Source: Ignelater luminosus
Taxonomy: Eukaryota; Arthropoda; Insecta; Coleoptera; Elateridae
Direction of reading: 5' to 3'
Length of the DNA: 64,000 nucleotides
NCBI GenBank assembly: GCA_011009095.1
Contig: VTPC01001068.1
Location: 65,105 to 129,104, forward strand
In this document: positions 36,428-46,798 of the stretch, in pieces
How positions within the stretch are numbered: the first letter of the stretch is position 1
How the letters are laid out: each line of letters starts with the position of its first letter
The notes under the pieces: generated by a model
Seen by the model: only the letters and a program-made list of their open reading frames with translations
Database searches by the model: none
What the model was told of the DNA's origin: nothing
Translations under genes and position numbers: made by a program

Positions 36428-37109
36428 ACTTATTTGACCAAATTTTGAAATAGTCATGAGAAAAGAATGTTTTTTACAATTGTTTGCCCATATGTAAATT
36501 TTCAAAAGCCTACCACGATTTTCATATTTTGCTCGTTAATCGCTTTTCCTTATTTGTTAATCAATAAAAGTCGATCCAATCTAATTCAAAACACTTATTG
36601 ATTAGAAACATAATGCACAATACTTATTTTACCGTCTAAATAATATTCTTTTTCTTATTTTTATGTAAAAAATAAAAGTGGAGCTTTGGTAAAGTAGCAC
36701 ACTTGGTGCAAAATTCATCTCATTCATACAGGTAAACACATAAATCTGATTTGCAATCAGGGCGTGCATTTTCCAAATAAACATTAACAAAAACTTTTGT
36801 TAACAACATCTGAGATGAACATTGTACCAAATGTGCTACTTTACCAAAGCTCCATTTTTATTTTTTACATAAAAATAATGAAAATAAGATTATTTAGACC
36901 GTAAAATGACTATTGTGCAATATGTATCTAATCAATAACTGTTTTGAATTAGATTGGATCTACTTTTATTGATTAACAAATAAGGAAAAGCAAAATAAAG
37001 GGTAAAACATAAAAATCGTGGTAGGCTTTTGAAAATTTGCATTAGGGTAAACAATTTCAAAGGAAACATTTTTCTCTCATAACGTTTTTCAAAACTCGGT
37101 CAAATAAGT
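36428..37109. repeat. Palindromic noncoding element of about 0.68 kb
   Basis: The left arm at about 36428-36725 is repeated in reverse complement at about 36812-37109. Matching blocks include CTTATTTGACC, AAAATCGTGGTAGGCTTTTG, TAATCAATAAAAG, AGATTGGAT and TGCTACTTTACCAAAGCTCC (given on the right arm). The arms are close to 90 percent alike by eye. The roughly 85-bp loop is unrelated. No frame of interest occurs. It looks like a large MITE or foldback element. Confidence 0.75.
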
Positions 37110-37619
37110 CTTCGAAATACAGTGTGTTCAAGTTTTACTAAAAATTCCTTATTTCGAAGACAACATATTCTACTGAGCTGAATTTTGCTGCATGACTTCT
37201 ACAATTCACCTTTCTACAGTTTTTGTAATTGATGCTCTTCCATGAACGGAGATGTAGAGAGGGACAGGTTACACTTCTGTAAAAAGATGTTAAGTCACTG
37301 AAAAACTGACTAATTCTAATGTTTTTGTATTTTACACTAAATTTAGCAAACAATGTTACTCTTGTGTTTTTCGCGTATAATACACTATTTGTGAGTAATT
37401 TAAACTTTTTTAAATTCCTGCTATCTTACATGGTTTTTTTTAAATTTACAATCTTATCAGTGGTGGAGATTTAGAAGGGGCGTGCGTACTTTAACACCGT
37501 CTACCTCAAAAACTAAGCGTTTTTGGATATACGATTATCAAGAAAAGTACACCTACTTTTGTTGTTCCATCACTTTTTAAATTTTTGGCATAGTTAAAGT
37601 AAACACCCTGTATACCTTG

Positions 37620-38480
37620 ATGGCGTAAATTCAATTTCGTTTCATTGCTACACTGATTTTGAATTAAAATTTTTAATCATAAGAAGCGGCTTATTTTGTC
37701 CAGCAACATTACGAACGTAAAAAGCGAAAGTGTTCGATGGCATTAATTGATTTTTAATTCGTTCTGCCAGTATGCCCCGACATGTCTTATAAGACTCACA
37801 TCTGGGTATCATGCTAATCAGTTCATTTTCAATTAACATAAACCTTTTCGAGATGTTGCATTACTCTCTTAACGACGCAGATCGAGTATTGTGCATTAAC
37901 AGAAACGGGTTGTTTACAAATGGTGCAAACAGTACTACCTACATGAGATTTTAAGATCTTCAGTATGTGCGTTGTTTCATTTAAAGCACTGCTTTCTACA
38001 ATAATCAGTTCTGTAGGGGCTTTTAAGTTTCTGCCACCCCATATCATGATTGTGCTACCACCAAAATCTTCTCATGGAATTTTGTTGCACTGTGCGTATT
38101 ATTCTCATTGTCTGTGCTACACTCTTTGCGCTCCTAAAAATGTCTAAAGCAAAACTTTGAATTTTCCATAAACAATGCATTTTGCCATTTGTTGACTTAT
38201 CTTTATGTGACCAACACATCTTAAACGTTCGATTTGGTAATGTGGCCCGTTTTCTGCTTCTACACCCTGCTTTATCTAGTCTTTTCCAAATAATCCGTTT
38301 GATTTTTCATACATTTTCTACTCCATCAAGATGATTTTGCAGTTGTGGAACAGTTAATGTTTTATCTCAAAAAGCATTTATGATTTACGGAAACGATCGT
38401 CTCTCGATAATGGAGACGTTTTTGAACGTTGCCCTCTTGTTTCTGAATATGTATCAGCTTTTCGGTAATGACGAGACATC
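37620..38480 (-). pseudogene. Degraded Tc1/mariner-superfamily transposase
   Basis: Minus-strand fragments in several frames match the order of a Tc1-like transposase: a T-R-G-Q-R-S-K-T linker piece near 38430, RCVGHIKISQQMAK-like sequence near 38200, and then STIMIWGGRNLKAPTELIIV near 38040. Next come LNETTHILKILKSHV, a damaged LMHNTR motif at the second Asp, and IEH-x-x-D-M-S-G near 37770. It is heavily mutated. The N-terminal part is missing, cut off where the mariner at 38487 begins. Confidence 0.55.
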
Positions 38481-38486
38481 GTATAG

Positions 38487-39784
38487 TAACACATCGTTCA
38501 ATAAGTCCCGAGACTAACAACAAAAACAACATTTTTTTTTCAAAAAATCATTTTTATTCATCAATATAATCTCCTTTTAGAGTGATACAATCTTTCCAAC
38601 GCCTTTCCAACATTTCTATACCATGTTTATAGAAGGATTTATCCTTTGCTTCAAAATAGGCTTCAGTTTCGGCAATGACCTCCTCATTCGAGCCAGATGT
38701 TTTTCCTTGGAGCATTTTCTTGAGATCAGCAAAGAGCCAGTAGTCGCTGGGGGCTAAATCTGGCGAATACGGGGGGTGGGGAAGCAAATCAAAGCCCAAC
38801 TCGTAGATTTTTGCCATTGTTTTCATGGACTTGTGGCATGGTGCATTGTCTTGCTGAAAAAGGATTTTTTTCTTCTTCATGTGCGGTCGTTTTGCTGCGA
38901 TCTCCTCCTTCAAACGTACCAACAAGTCAATATAATAATCACTGTTGATCGATTTACCTTTTTCCAGGTAGTCAATGAAAATGACGCCATGTGTATCCCA
39001 AAAAACAGACGCCATGACTTTGCCAGCAGACTGCTGCGTTTTTGGACGCTTTGGGCGGCTTTCGCCAGCCATGCGCCACTCAGATGATTGCCGATTCGAC
39101 TCTGGAGTGAAATGATGTATTCATGTTTCATCCATGGTCACGTATCGACGCAGGAAATCCTTTTTATTGCGAGTAAATAGCGATAAACAGCTCTCTGAAT
39201 CGTCGATTCCTTGCTGTTTTTGTTCCATTGAAAGCAATCGCGGCACCCACTTGGAAAAAACCTTTTTCATGCTCAATTTTTCATGAAGGATTGTAAATAC
39301 GCTTCCAGATGATATCTGTGTCATTTCTGCAATCTCACGGACCTTTACTTTGCGATTTTTCATTACGATTTTGAATACTTCACTCACATTTTCCGGTGTA
39401 ACGGCTTCCAAAAGCCTACCCGAACGTTCCGCATCGTTTGTGTCCGTACGACCACGTTTAAACTCAGCATACCAACGACAAATCGTTGATTTGGATGGAG
39501 AGGAGTCCGGGTAACGTTTCTCAAGCCATTGCTGGGCTTCTACGGTGTTTTTACCCATTAAAAAACAATGTTTTATCGACACGCGAAACTCGCTTTGTTC
39601 CATTTTTCAAACAAATTACAAAGTGACTTTACTCTAACCTCGATAACTCTGCTGTTTGTGGTCCAATCGACGTGAAATTTTTACACGTTTCATGTGAAGG
39701 TTCGCACTCTAGGGAAACGTGGCTAGTTTGGTACTACTAGCACCATCTCTGGGTTAGTCTCGGGACTTATTGAACGATGTGTTA
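38487..39784 (-). mobile_element. Mariner transposon 2, nearly intact
   Basis: The element is 1,298 bp. The terminal repeats TAACACATCGTTCAATAAG continuing TCCCGAGACTAAC are identical over about 32 bp at both ends. The transposase frame is open apart from one TGA. The flanks do not show a clean TA duplication: the left flank has TA one base out, the right has AG. This suggests loss or rearrangement at one side. It abuts the large palindrome on the right and a Tc1 relic on the left. Confidence 0.92.
38554..39603 (-). pseudogene. Mariner DD34D transposase with a single in-frame TGA
   Basis: The frame runs from ATG 39603 to TAA 38554 (349 codons before the stop), with only one interruption, TGA at 39121-39123. 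It encodes the paired helix-turn-helix N-terminus (MEQSEFRVSIKHCFLMGKNT), then WVPRLLSMEQKQQ and TMDET-x-IHHFTPES. The DDE domain follows with FQQDNAPCHKSMKT and SPDLAPSDYWLFADLKK, with 34 residues between Asp 2 and Asp 3. Length and motifs fit a full mariner transposase. The TGA stands at the Trp of DETWIHH. The same codon is TGA in the copy at 34.6 kb. Confidence 0.9.
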
Positions 39785-39788
39785 CAGG

Positions 39789-41511
39789 ATACGTATTTGA
39801 AACGACCTTCACCGATCTGCTTGAGCGATGAAAAATACTTTTTATGCAATAAAATATGTTAAAAAATGTATCAGTGATAGGTTGCCTAAAGAAATATGTT
39901 CAAGGCTATGTTTAATTAAAAATTCAATAATCAATTTTTTTTCATTACTTCACCGACTTGTTTGAGCAAAAAATTAAATGCCAATCAAAAGTATGAATCC
40001 TGTAGAATATGCTAACGTTAGGTTGCCTACCTTTTTCTCTTCAGAACTATTGGGTTTGCCAAGTTTAAACAGGTGAATCGAAAGTAGTACCTTCATTGAT
40101 CTACTTGAGTAATAAATTTTATATCAAAATAAAGATAATTTTATTGCGAACACGATGATATAAGGTTGCCTGCGAAAAACCGTTCAAGAATCCCGGTTGC
40201 CAGGGTTTAAAGTTGAAAAATTTATGCGTGTAAAGATGTGCGAGAGAGAGAGAGAGTTTGTGCGTACTATCCAGTGCGATAGAAAAGGAAGCAGCATAGC
40301 AGCTGCATGCGCTATGTCTGCCGCCGGAACGAGACTGCGCATGCTCTTTGCGAGTAAAAGTTATACCATTAATGAATGGAAAGCGTTATTTCGGAGCCGA
40401 TGACTCATTATAGTAAAAATAATAGCGTGCTTCGGAGTAGAAAAACGTGCAGTGTATTGTTTCGATGAAGATTTAAAATCAGTAATATTTGTTGGAGACC
40501 AAACACCCTTGAGAATCGATAATATAGTCAAAATGATTGACAATGAAAAAGAAGACGAAGAATCTTCCGAATTGGAAGATATTATTTTGGAGGATAATTT
40601 TACATTTGACGATTCAGATAATGAAGAAAATTAAATAATAACAAAATTTTCAAATGTATTTAATTCAATAATTAGAAGACTATAGACTATTATTCTTAAC
40701 CGTATTACCTCAACTATGTATTTGTATTGTAAACTTTGATTTGCTATTCATTGTGTATTTATACGTTTGTTTATTTGTATTTAGTCTGTTAATAAAATAA
40801 ATTTAATTTTCATAAAAAGTATATATGACTATCATGTTTTTAATTAATATTTAAGTCATTTTTATAATTTAATATGTAATACATATTTTTGGAGTATATT
40901 GTCAGTTGCTCCGAAATGGCGCTTGCCATTCTCTAATGGTGTATGCCTTTCACTCGCAAAGAGCATGCGCAGTCTCGTTCAGGCGGCAGACATAGCGCGT
41001 GCAGCTGCTGTGCTGCTTCCTTTTCTTTCGTACTGGATAGTACGCATAGACTCTCTCTCTCGCACATCTTTACACGCATAAATTTTTCAACTTTAAACCC
41101 GGGCAACCGGGATTCTTGAACGGTTTTTCGCAGGCAACCTTATATCATCGTGTTCGCAATAAAATTATCTTTATTTTGATATAAAATTTATTACGCAAGT
41201 AGATCAGTGAAGGTACTACTTTCGATTCACCTGTTTAAACTTGGCAACCCAATAGTTCTGAAGAGAAAAAGGTAGGCAACCTAACGTTAGCATATTCTAC
41301 AGGATTCATACTTTTGATTGGCATTTAATTTATTACTCAAACAAGTCGGTGAAGTAATGAAAAACAATTAATTATTGAATTTTTAATTAAACATAGCCTT
41401 GAACATATTTCTTTAGGCAACCCATCACCGACACTTTTTTAAACATTTTATTTCAGAAAAAATACTTTTCATCGCTCAAGCAGATCGGTGAAGGTCGTTT
41501 CAAATACGTAT
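39789..41511. mobile_element. Large palindromic element with 0.6-kb arms and acidic ORF in the spacer
   Basis: The arms 39789-40397 and 40908-41511 are inverted copies (about 90 percent alike by eye), separated by a 510-bp spacer. Each arm contains about three tandem subrepeats of roughly 145 bp, each with a TTCACCGATCTGCTTGAGC-like block followed by GGTTGCC. A GA/CT microsatellite sits in both arms (about 40247 and 41051). This structure fits a foldback or Mutator-like transposon with long terminal repeats. No transposase was recognised. The outer ends are obscured on the left by the mariner that stops at 39784. Confidence 0.8.
40197..40634 (+). CDS. Unknown acidic ORF within the palindrome, interrupted by one TGA
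   Basis: One reading frame is open from 40197 to 40634 apart from TGA at 40401-40403, exactly at the arm/spacer junction. The upstream part lies in the arm (MLFASKSYTINEWKALFRSR). The downstream 76 codons lie in the spacer, with VYCFDEDLKSVIFVGDQTP, then an Asp/Glu-rich tail (EKEDEESSELEDIILEDN, ending DDSDNEEN). Poly(A)-like AATAAAATAAA follows near 40793. No family is recognised. It may be the remnant of a transposon-encoded protein, with splicing across the TGA possible, or a chance frame. Confidence 0.35.
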
Positions 41512-41985
41512 TTTAGACTAGTAGATTGGTTGATGACATATCGGTGAAAGCTGTTATAACACATACGGAAATGAACAAATCAGCATATTTTTTCTTATCA
41601 ATTATCATGTATATAATTTTCAAAATAGTACTCATTTAACTACTTGATGTTTCATTTTTGTAAAATTTTGTTACGAGGATTTTTCATTTAATTTAATCAT
41701 TGGTGGTTTTGAATTGCTTTTGAGTATTTATTGGAAACGAATTGTATATTTCTGTATTAGATTAAAAAGTACAAATTTCGCATTTACTTGTATATTTTCT
41801 ACGAAGAGGTCGCTTGCCGAACTCCCATTTTCAGTTACCCTTGATTTCATTATTTTGAGGTGCCGGAGTTTATTGCAGCTTTGACCAGCGTCTTTCCTAG
41901 AACATGAATTGCCCGTATGCAAAACTTATATTTGTTGCCCCTTTCTACTTTTCAAATATCAGTTGTTAACTTATGTCCGGAAAGT
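41512..41985. other. Intergenic, outer edge of palindrome
   Basis: TATCGGTGAAAGC near 41542 may be one more diverged subrepeat of the palindrome arm. Nothing else was recognised. Confidence 0.35.
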
Positions 41986-41989
41986 TTTG

Positions 41990-42330
41990 GCACAACTCTT
42001 GATATTTTATCTTAATGTACTCTATGAATCTAATTTGAATAATTAACATAACCTTTATTTAACACACACCAGAAATAATAATGCTAACGGCCCATTCTCC
42101 TTAATCACGAGTAGTCTTCTAGCGCTTTCCATCAGGTCTTAAACGGTGGCAGAATTTATTCCTTCTAACTTTTAGAAAATTCTACGTCTTGATTGGTCTT
42201 TATTTTGAGCTTTTTATTCTTTATGATAAACTTTCCTCAACAGAATTGCCCAAAAATTTTTGAAGGGTTATCGTTTTTAGGCACAAAGGCTATCTTGTTC
42301 TCTGGTTTAATGACATGATGCCAAGTTTGG
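41990..42330 (-). pseudogene. Possible transposase C-terminal relic
   Basis: The minus strand encodes IKPENKIAFVPKNDNPSK, then a damaged F-G-x-F-x-x-G-K-F and a basic tail. This recalls the F-V-P-K-x-x-N-P-P / IEDFW region near the C-terminus of some Tc1/mariner-superfamily transposases. Several stops and gaps are present. Confidence 0.35.
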
Positions 42331-42559
42331 CCAAAACATTGTATCATCCTGAGAGCAGCATGTGTTAAAGAAATCAATCTATTTTGATAGACATTTACGA
42401 GTGTAAATTTTTTAACGCTTAATTCCTAACTCGTTCTACATGCAATTGAACACCATACTAATACTTACTTGGAATACCTCGCGTCTTTTTTAGATTTCAC
42501 ATTATTTGAGCAATCATCAATATTATCAGAGTAGTAGTAGTAGTTGGGAAGGCTAAACA

Positions 42560-43720
42560 CAGCCAATAGGCCAGACAGTAGAAAGACGTTTCATCGTCAT
42601 TTCCACATTTAGGGCATATTGGGCCTTCCTGTACACTAATGAGCGAAATGTTCTTTCTTAAGATGCAATGGCCTGCTAAGATCCCAATTAAAAGGTTTAG
42701 GATTCTTCGGCCTTTGCCTATTAGTTAGTCTAACTTTGACAAGTTAAAACCGGTTATGTGGTCTTTTGCTTGGCAATAGCCACTGCTTCTTATCCAGCTT
42801 ACCTCTTGAGTCTCATAAGTTTTTGCGTTCAAGTCTAACAAGATCTGTTGTCTTGATATTCCTAGAAAAGATTCTGGTTCTAAGTAGGTGTCCTCAGCTG
42901 GGAGTCTGGCGAATTCATTCCCCTTTTCGTTGCTGTGGATCTAACTGAGCACAGCAACCCAGGCGAGGTTAACCTCCTTTATTGTGGTAAGTTTTTTCAA
43001 AGCGTTTGGACACTTCTCCTCTTGTTCTGGTTGTGCAGACCGCTTTTATGACTGTCAGAGCAGGTATAGTTTTTGCTATCTTTTCCCTATACGCTACCGA
43101 TACAATGGTATAAACTTCAGCCTGGAAAACCATGGTGTGATTTTCCAGAGCGGAGTCTGCTTCTGAGGATTTCCTGTCTTCCATCCGTATATAAAACCAG
43201 CGGGTCCTGTTGGAAATCCACTTTACTGTTCCTTAGTTGGGATTGTAAGGGAGTACTGTGTTACCCTGCAAGTGGACAAAAACACTACACAATCATTTTA
43301 TGATCTTGTAGGTTACTTGCATTCAATCGCAGATGATATTAAGAATACGATCAGTGACTAACGCTAGCCCGTTTTCTGGGTAAGCCCGAGCAAGAAAGCT
43401 GTTCGATGTTAAACACTCCAAAAGACCATCTATTATTAGATGGGATAAAAGACAGCTTCCTAATGTCAACATGGCAGTCTCCTAGAGCAGCTTATCGCTT
43501 CTTACTTCCACTTTATGCGGCTTCATCCAGCTAACCAATGTGGTATCACACCTTTGGTTCGCAGGGCTTCGATACTGTCGGTGTAGAAATCATTTCACTT
43601 GATTCTCCAGTTTTCTAATGGGGTATAATATATTTATAAATATTCGCACAATATCAAATATAAACATTCGTCCAACTAGATTGCAGATACTTTTGCGAGT
43701 TTTCTCTGTAAGAGATATAA
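42560..43720 (-). pseudogene. Degraded non-LTR retrotransposon: reverse transcriptase end, RNase H and zinc knuckle
   Basis: Reading down the minus strand, SIEALRTKGVIPHWL (about 43560) and NSFLARAYPENG-like sequence (about 43400) are RT-domain pieces. DPLVLYTDGR, HTMVFQAEVYTIVSVAYREK and a GNEFARLPAEDTY-like segment follow and mark an RNase H domain. Then come EPESFLGISR, LNLLIGILAGHCILRK and CPKCGNDDETSFYCL, the H-C-x-L / CCHC-like end. This order is that of LINEs carrying RNase H (Jockey/R1/I-type). Many stops and frameshifts make it dead. Confidence 0.7.
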
Positions 43721-44730
43721 TGATGCAAGTGATCTCAAAAATCGAACTGGTACTAAAAGTGAGGATACGGAGGTAATCTTGTTTCCAACACCAACTTTAG
43801 AACGTGCTATTCATGATAAATATCACAGCGCTGGAAATTGTTTCAAAACTTTCAAGACGTACGTTATTGATGACCTAGTGTACTTTCCTCGTCAATCTTA
43901 TTTTTAGAACGGCCCTGGCTTTGATTCCGAAGATGGTTCATTCAGTTGAATCTAGTATTTCTTTAGTACTACGTTCTTGTCTGCAGGATTGAATATGTAG
44001 AGTTATCTAAGGTGTTTGTAATATCCTAATATTTTCTTGTTTCATTCTTTAGAACGTTGGCATAGGTATTCTTGCATCAGATTGGGTAGTTAAAAGTCGG
44101 AATCTGTAATTGTAACCTTCATGTAAGCTAAATAATAACTGAGTGCTGTTGTTTATTTTATTACCCCAATACACCCCTTGCTTAGCCTAAGGCAACTGAC
44201 TGTTTTAAGTTACGTGAGGTATACCCATTTTCTCTACTTGTAATGAAGAATTTGTTACAATGCAAACCAAATCTTTGTAGGTAGTATTATCATGTTAATC
44301 TCACAGATTATAAAATCAGCTATCTTTTGATATTAATAATTTCTGTCTTGGATTTTCAGTTTTTTTTGCTGTAAAGCGTAAAATATTCACAATAAAAAAA
44401 CACTATAAGTAACGAATAAATTTTTCACGATTTATAGCAGAAAACCTGCAGTTTTGCCGTTCAATGTGGGGGGAGGGGTTATAAAGATTTTTAGGTACAA
44501 CATTGGAAATCTCTTTTTTGGAATAAACATTTCTGTTAAATTTTCTGATTCGTCCTTTAGAACTGGATTTGGAAGTGGAGACACTCCGTGTTTTCGAAAT
44601 ATCTAAATCCGGCAGAGGTCTTCCGAGTTCTTTTATTTCGATCTTTCATTCCAAAGAATAGGTAGAAAAAGATTTTTTTAAAACCTCACGTATTGCGTTT
44701 ATATTGCACTTCACATTCACCCTTTACCTC
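43721..44730. other. Intergenic, no gene seen
   Basis: It probably includes more decayed retrotransposon sequence upstream of the RT fragment, but nothing readable. A G-rich run GTGGGGGGAGGGG lies near 44466. Confidence 0.4.
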
Positions 44731-44731
44731 A

Positions 44732-44757
44732 AGTTTCAAAACGGGCGTAGCGTAAAT
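44732..44757. repeat. Short direct repeat, copy 1
   Basis: AGTTTCAAAACGGGCGTAGC plus a few bases recurs at 45216-45241 with one difference in the middle and one at the start. CpG-rich for this window. Confidence 0.6.
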
Positions 44758-44939
44758 AATAACTGTTTTTCGATTATTGCAGCTCTGTCTTCTTTATGGT
44801 GGGCAAGACGCAGATATAGAGGCTACAAAGGCTACAAAATCGAAGAATGCGTGTCATTACAAGGTCTGATAGATATATACCATAACATAATACTTTGAAT
44901 TTCATACCGGTACGGCGAAGAATTATTCAGAATCTTCTA

Positions 44940-45202
44940 ATTTTTATTTATAAAGTTATTAAAAAAAAAGTACCGACATATTTCAAATGTTTTTATAGAA
45001 AATAATGAAATACATCAGTACGAAACTACGTAGAACGGCTACAGATTATCGAATAACATATGTTAGCAACAAAACTACATGCAAATCAATTTTTAAAAAA
45101 GGAATTCAGATATTTAATAGGTTGCCAGATGCAACACGAAATGCATCCAATATTAAACAGTTTAGAAATAACATCAAAAACCTCGACTGCGATATGCTTT
45201 AA
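44940..45202 (+). pseudogene. C-terminal tail of a CR1/Jockey-type reverse transcriptase
   Basis: The region begins with NNEIHQYETT in one frame. A frame shift then gives YRITYVSNKTTCKSIFKKGI and QIFNRLPDATRNASNIKQF. This is the familiar end of CR1/Jockey-like polymerases (I-H-x-Y-x-T-R, then G-x-x-x-x-N-x-L-P-x-x-x-R). The fragment ends at a TAA at 45200. It is a 5'-truncated, dead copy. Confidence 0.6.
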
Positions 45203-45209
45203 GGGCTAC

Positions 45210-45440
45210 TTCTTTAAGTTTCAAAACGGGCGTAACGTAACTAATACAACGAATCCACACCGTGTATCGATGGTAACTACAGGAGCCACTTGTAGTTTGG
45301 CTCAACCATTTCGCTAACTCCGAACATCCTCCCTTACCCGTCAGCCCCCGCTGAAATCCATAGCCGCTTAAACGCATTGGAGCCACACTTTGACTAGCAC
45401 CAAGCTTTTATTTTTCATTTTGTACGCGCGGTGTTTACTT
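45210..45440. repeat. GC-rich repeat-like block with second copy of the short direct repeat
   Basis: It starts with AGTTTCAAAACGGGCGTAAC (45216 on). The block up to about 45440 is visibly GC-richer than its surroundings. The minus strand is open (45174-45386: MRLSGYGFQRGL, then KWLSQTTSGS) but unassigned. It directly follows the LINE tail, so it may be its 3' untranslated region or an independent insertion. Confidence 0.45.
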
Positions 45441-46798
45441 GTTTAGTATATTTATACTTATAAAAGAGCAATTTTTAATTTTTTATTCTCTGGTAAAGGT
45501 CAGACTTTAAAGAAGAACATTTTAAGAGTATAAATTATTTTTTTTCAAATTGGAAAATGAAATGTCTTTGTGGTGGTGCCATGGCTCCTTGGCTTCTTAT
45601 AACGGACCGTCACTGGATAAATGAAAAGAATTTCTGTTTGCATTGTTACTGTCTTGTATACCAAAATTGTTTAGTTAGAATTTGAAAAAAAGTGAATAAA
45701 GTTTAAACTGGTAGAACTTGTACTAGTTAACTTGTTAAAATCAGCAACGAACAAGGAGTACTTAGTAATCTACTAAAATATACAGGGTGTTCGATTTAAG
45801 ATTAAAAAGCTGCCATCATTTCCTGTGAAACCGAAAGTGTAATAGTATCGATAATGATAAAAATGAGATCTTTACGTTTTAGAAAAATTGTGATGTTCAA
45901 CAGGTACAGCCAATTTAAGACAACTATAATTATTGTATTGGATCAAACGTTTCTAGTTAATCATTAAAATCAACATGTATTTTAAAAGTAATAATTAACT
46001 AATAATAATGGAAACATGATAGGAATTACACCGAAAGTTGATCTAGTTGGAATTCCAAACAAATGTGAGATTTCTCCTAAACCTGTGAATTTAAAAATCT
46101 TTGGTTTTTTTCCTTGTTAAATTTTATCAGTGCTATCGTTGCTTTCAGATGGTTTATAAAAATGTATTATTCAAGATTCTACAATTCTCTTATTAAAACA
46201 CGAAATATGCTCAATCCCTACCACACAAACACATATACATCAACATAGTCGAGCACCTCTCACAAGTAAAAGTTGTTTCTTAAACGGTGGCGATAAAGTC
46301 TTGCTATAATAATACAACAAAAAATGGGTTAGAAAATTATTTCAATTGAATGAATACATTTATTGTTACCAACAAATAAAGTGACCTTACCGCTCAGTTT
46401 ATATAATTATGTAAATTTCATCGGGTACTTTCTTTTTTCCGAAAAACACTTTTTATATACACCCATACCTTTATTACATTTATTTTTATTAAACTGTTGT
46501 TCTTGCGAGTAGTAAGTCAGATGAACTTATTGAAATTTTTGAAAACCGCAAATACCAAAAAAAGCTCGCTTGTTAAAAAAATCGCGAGCTGACGGTGTTA
46601 AACGAAATAAACCGACTAACAATTCGGGTCGTACTTTCATATATCTTTTATTTGTTAACAACATACTGCAACTCGCGTCAACACTCAGCAGGCCAAGGAA
46701 GGCCTCCTTTGGATGCAACGATTATTAAACGCGATGTGTTTAAAGACATTTAGTGTGTATGATAATTGTGACAATAGTTAGTGATGTTGAGGATAATT
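45441..46798. other. Intergenic; possible MITE end and CpG-richer upstream region
   Basis: TACAGGGTGTTCGATTTAAG at about 45782 resembles a TA-flanked mariner-type MITE terminus, with no partner found. From about 46560 to 46735 the sequence is CpG-richer (ATCGCGAGC, AACTCGCGTC, TTAAACGCGATG), as is common at insect promoters. Confidence 0.4.
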
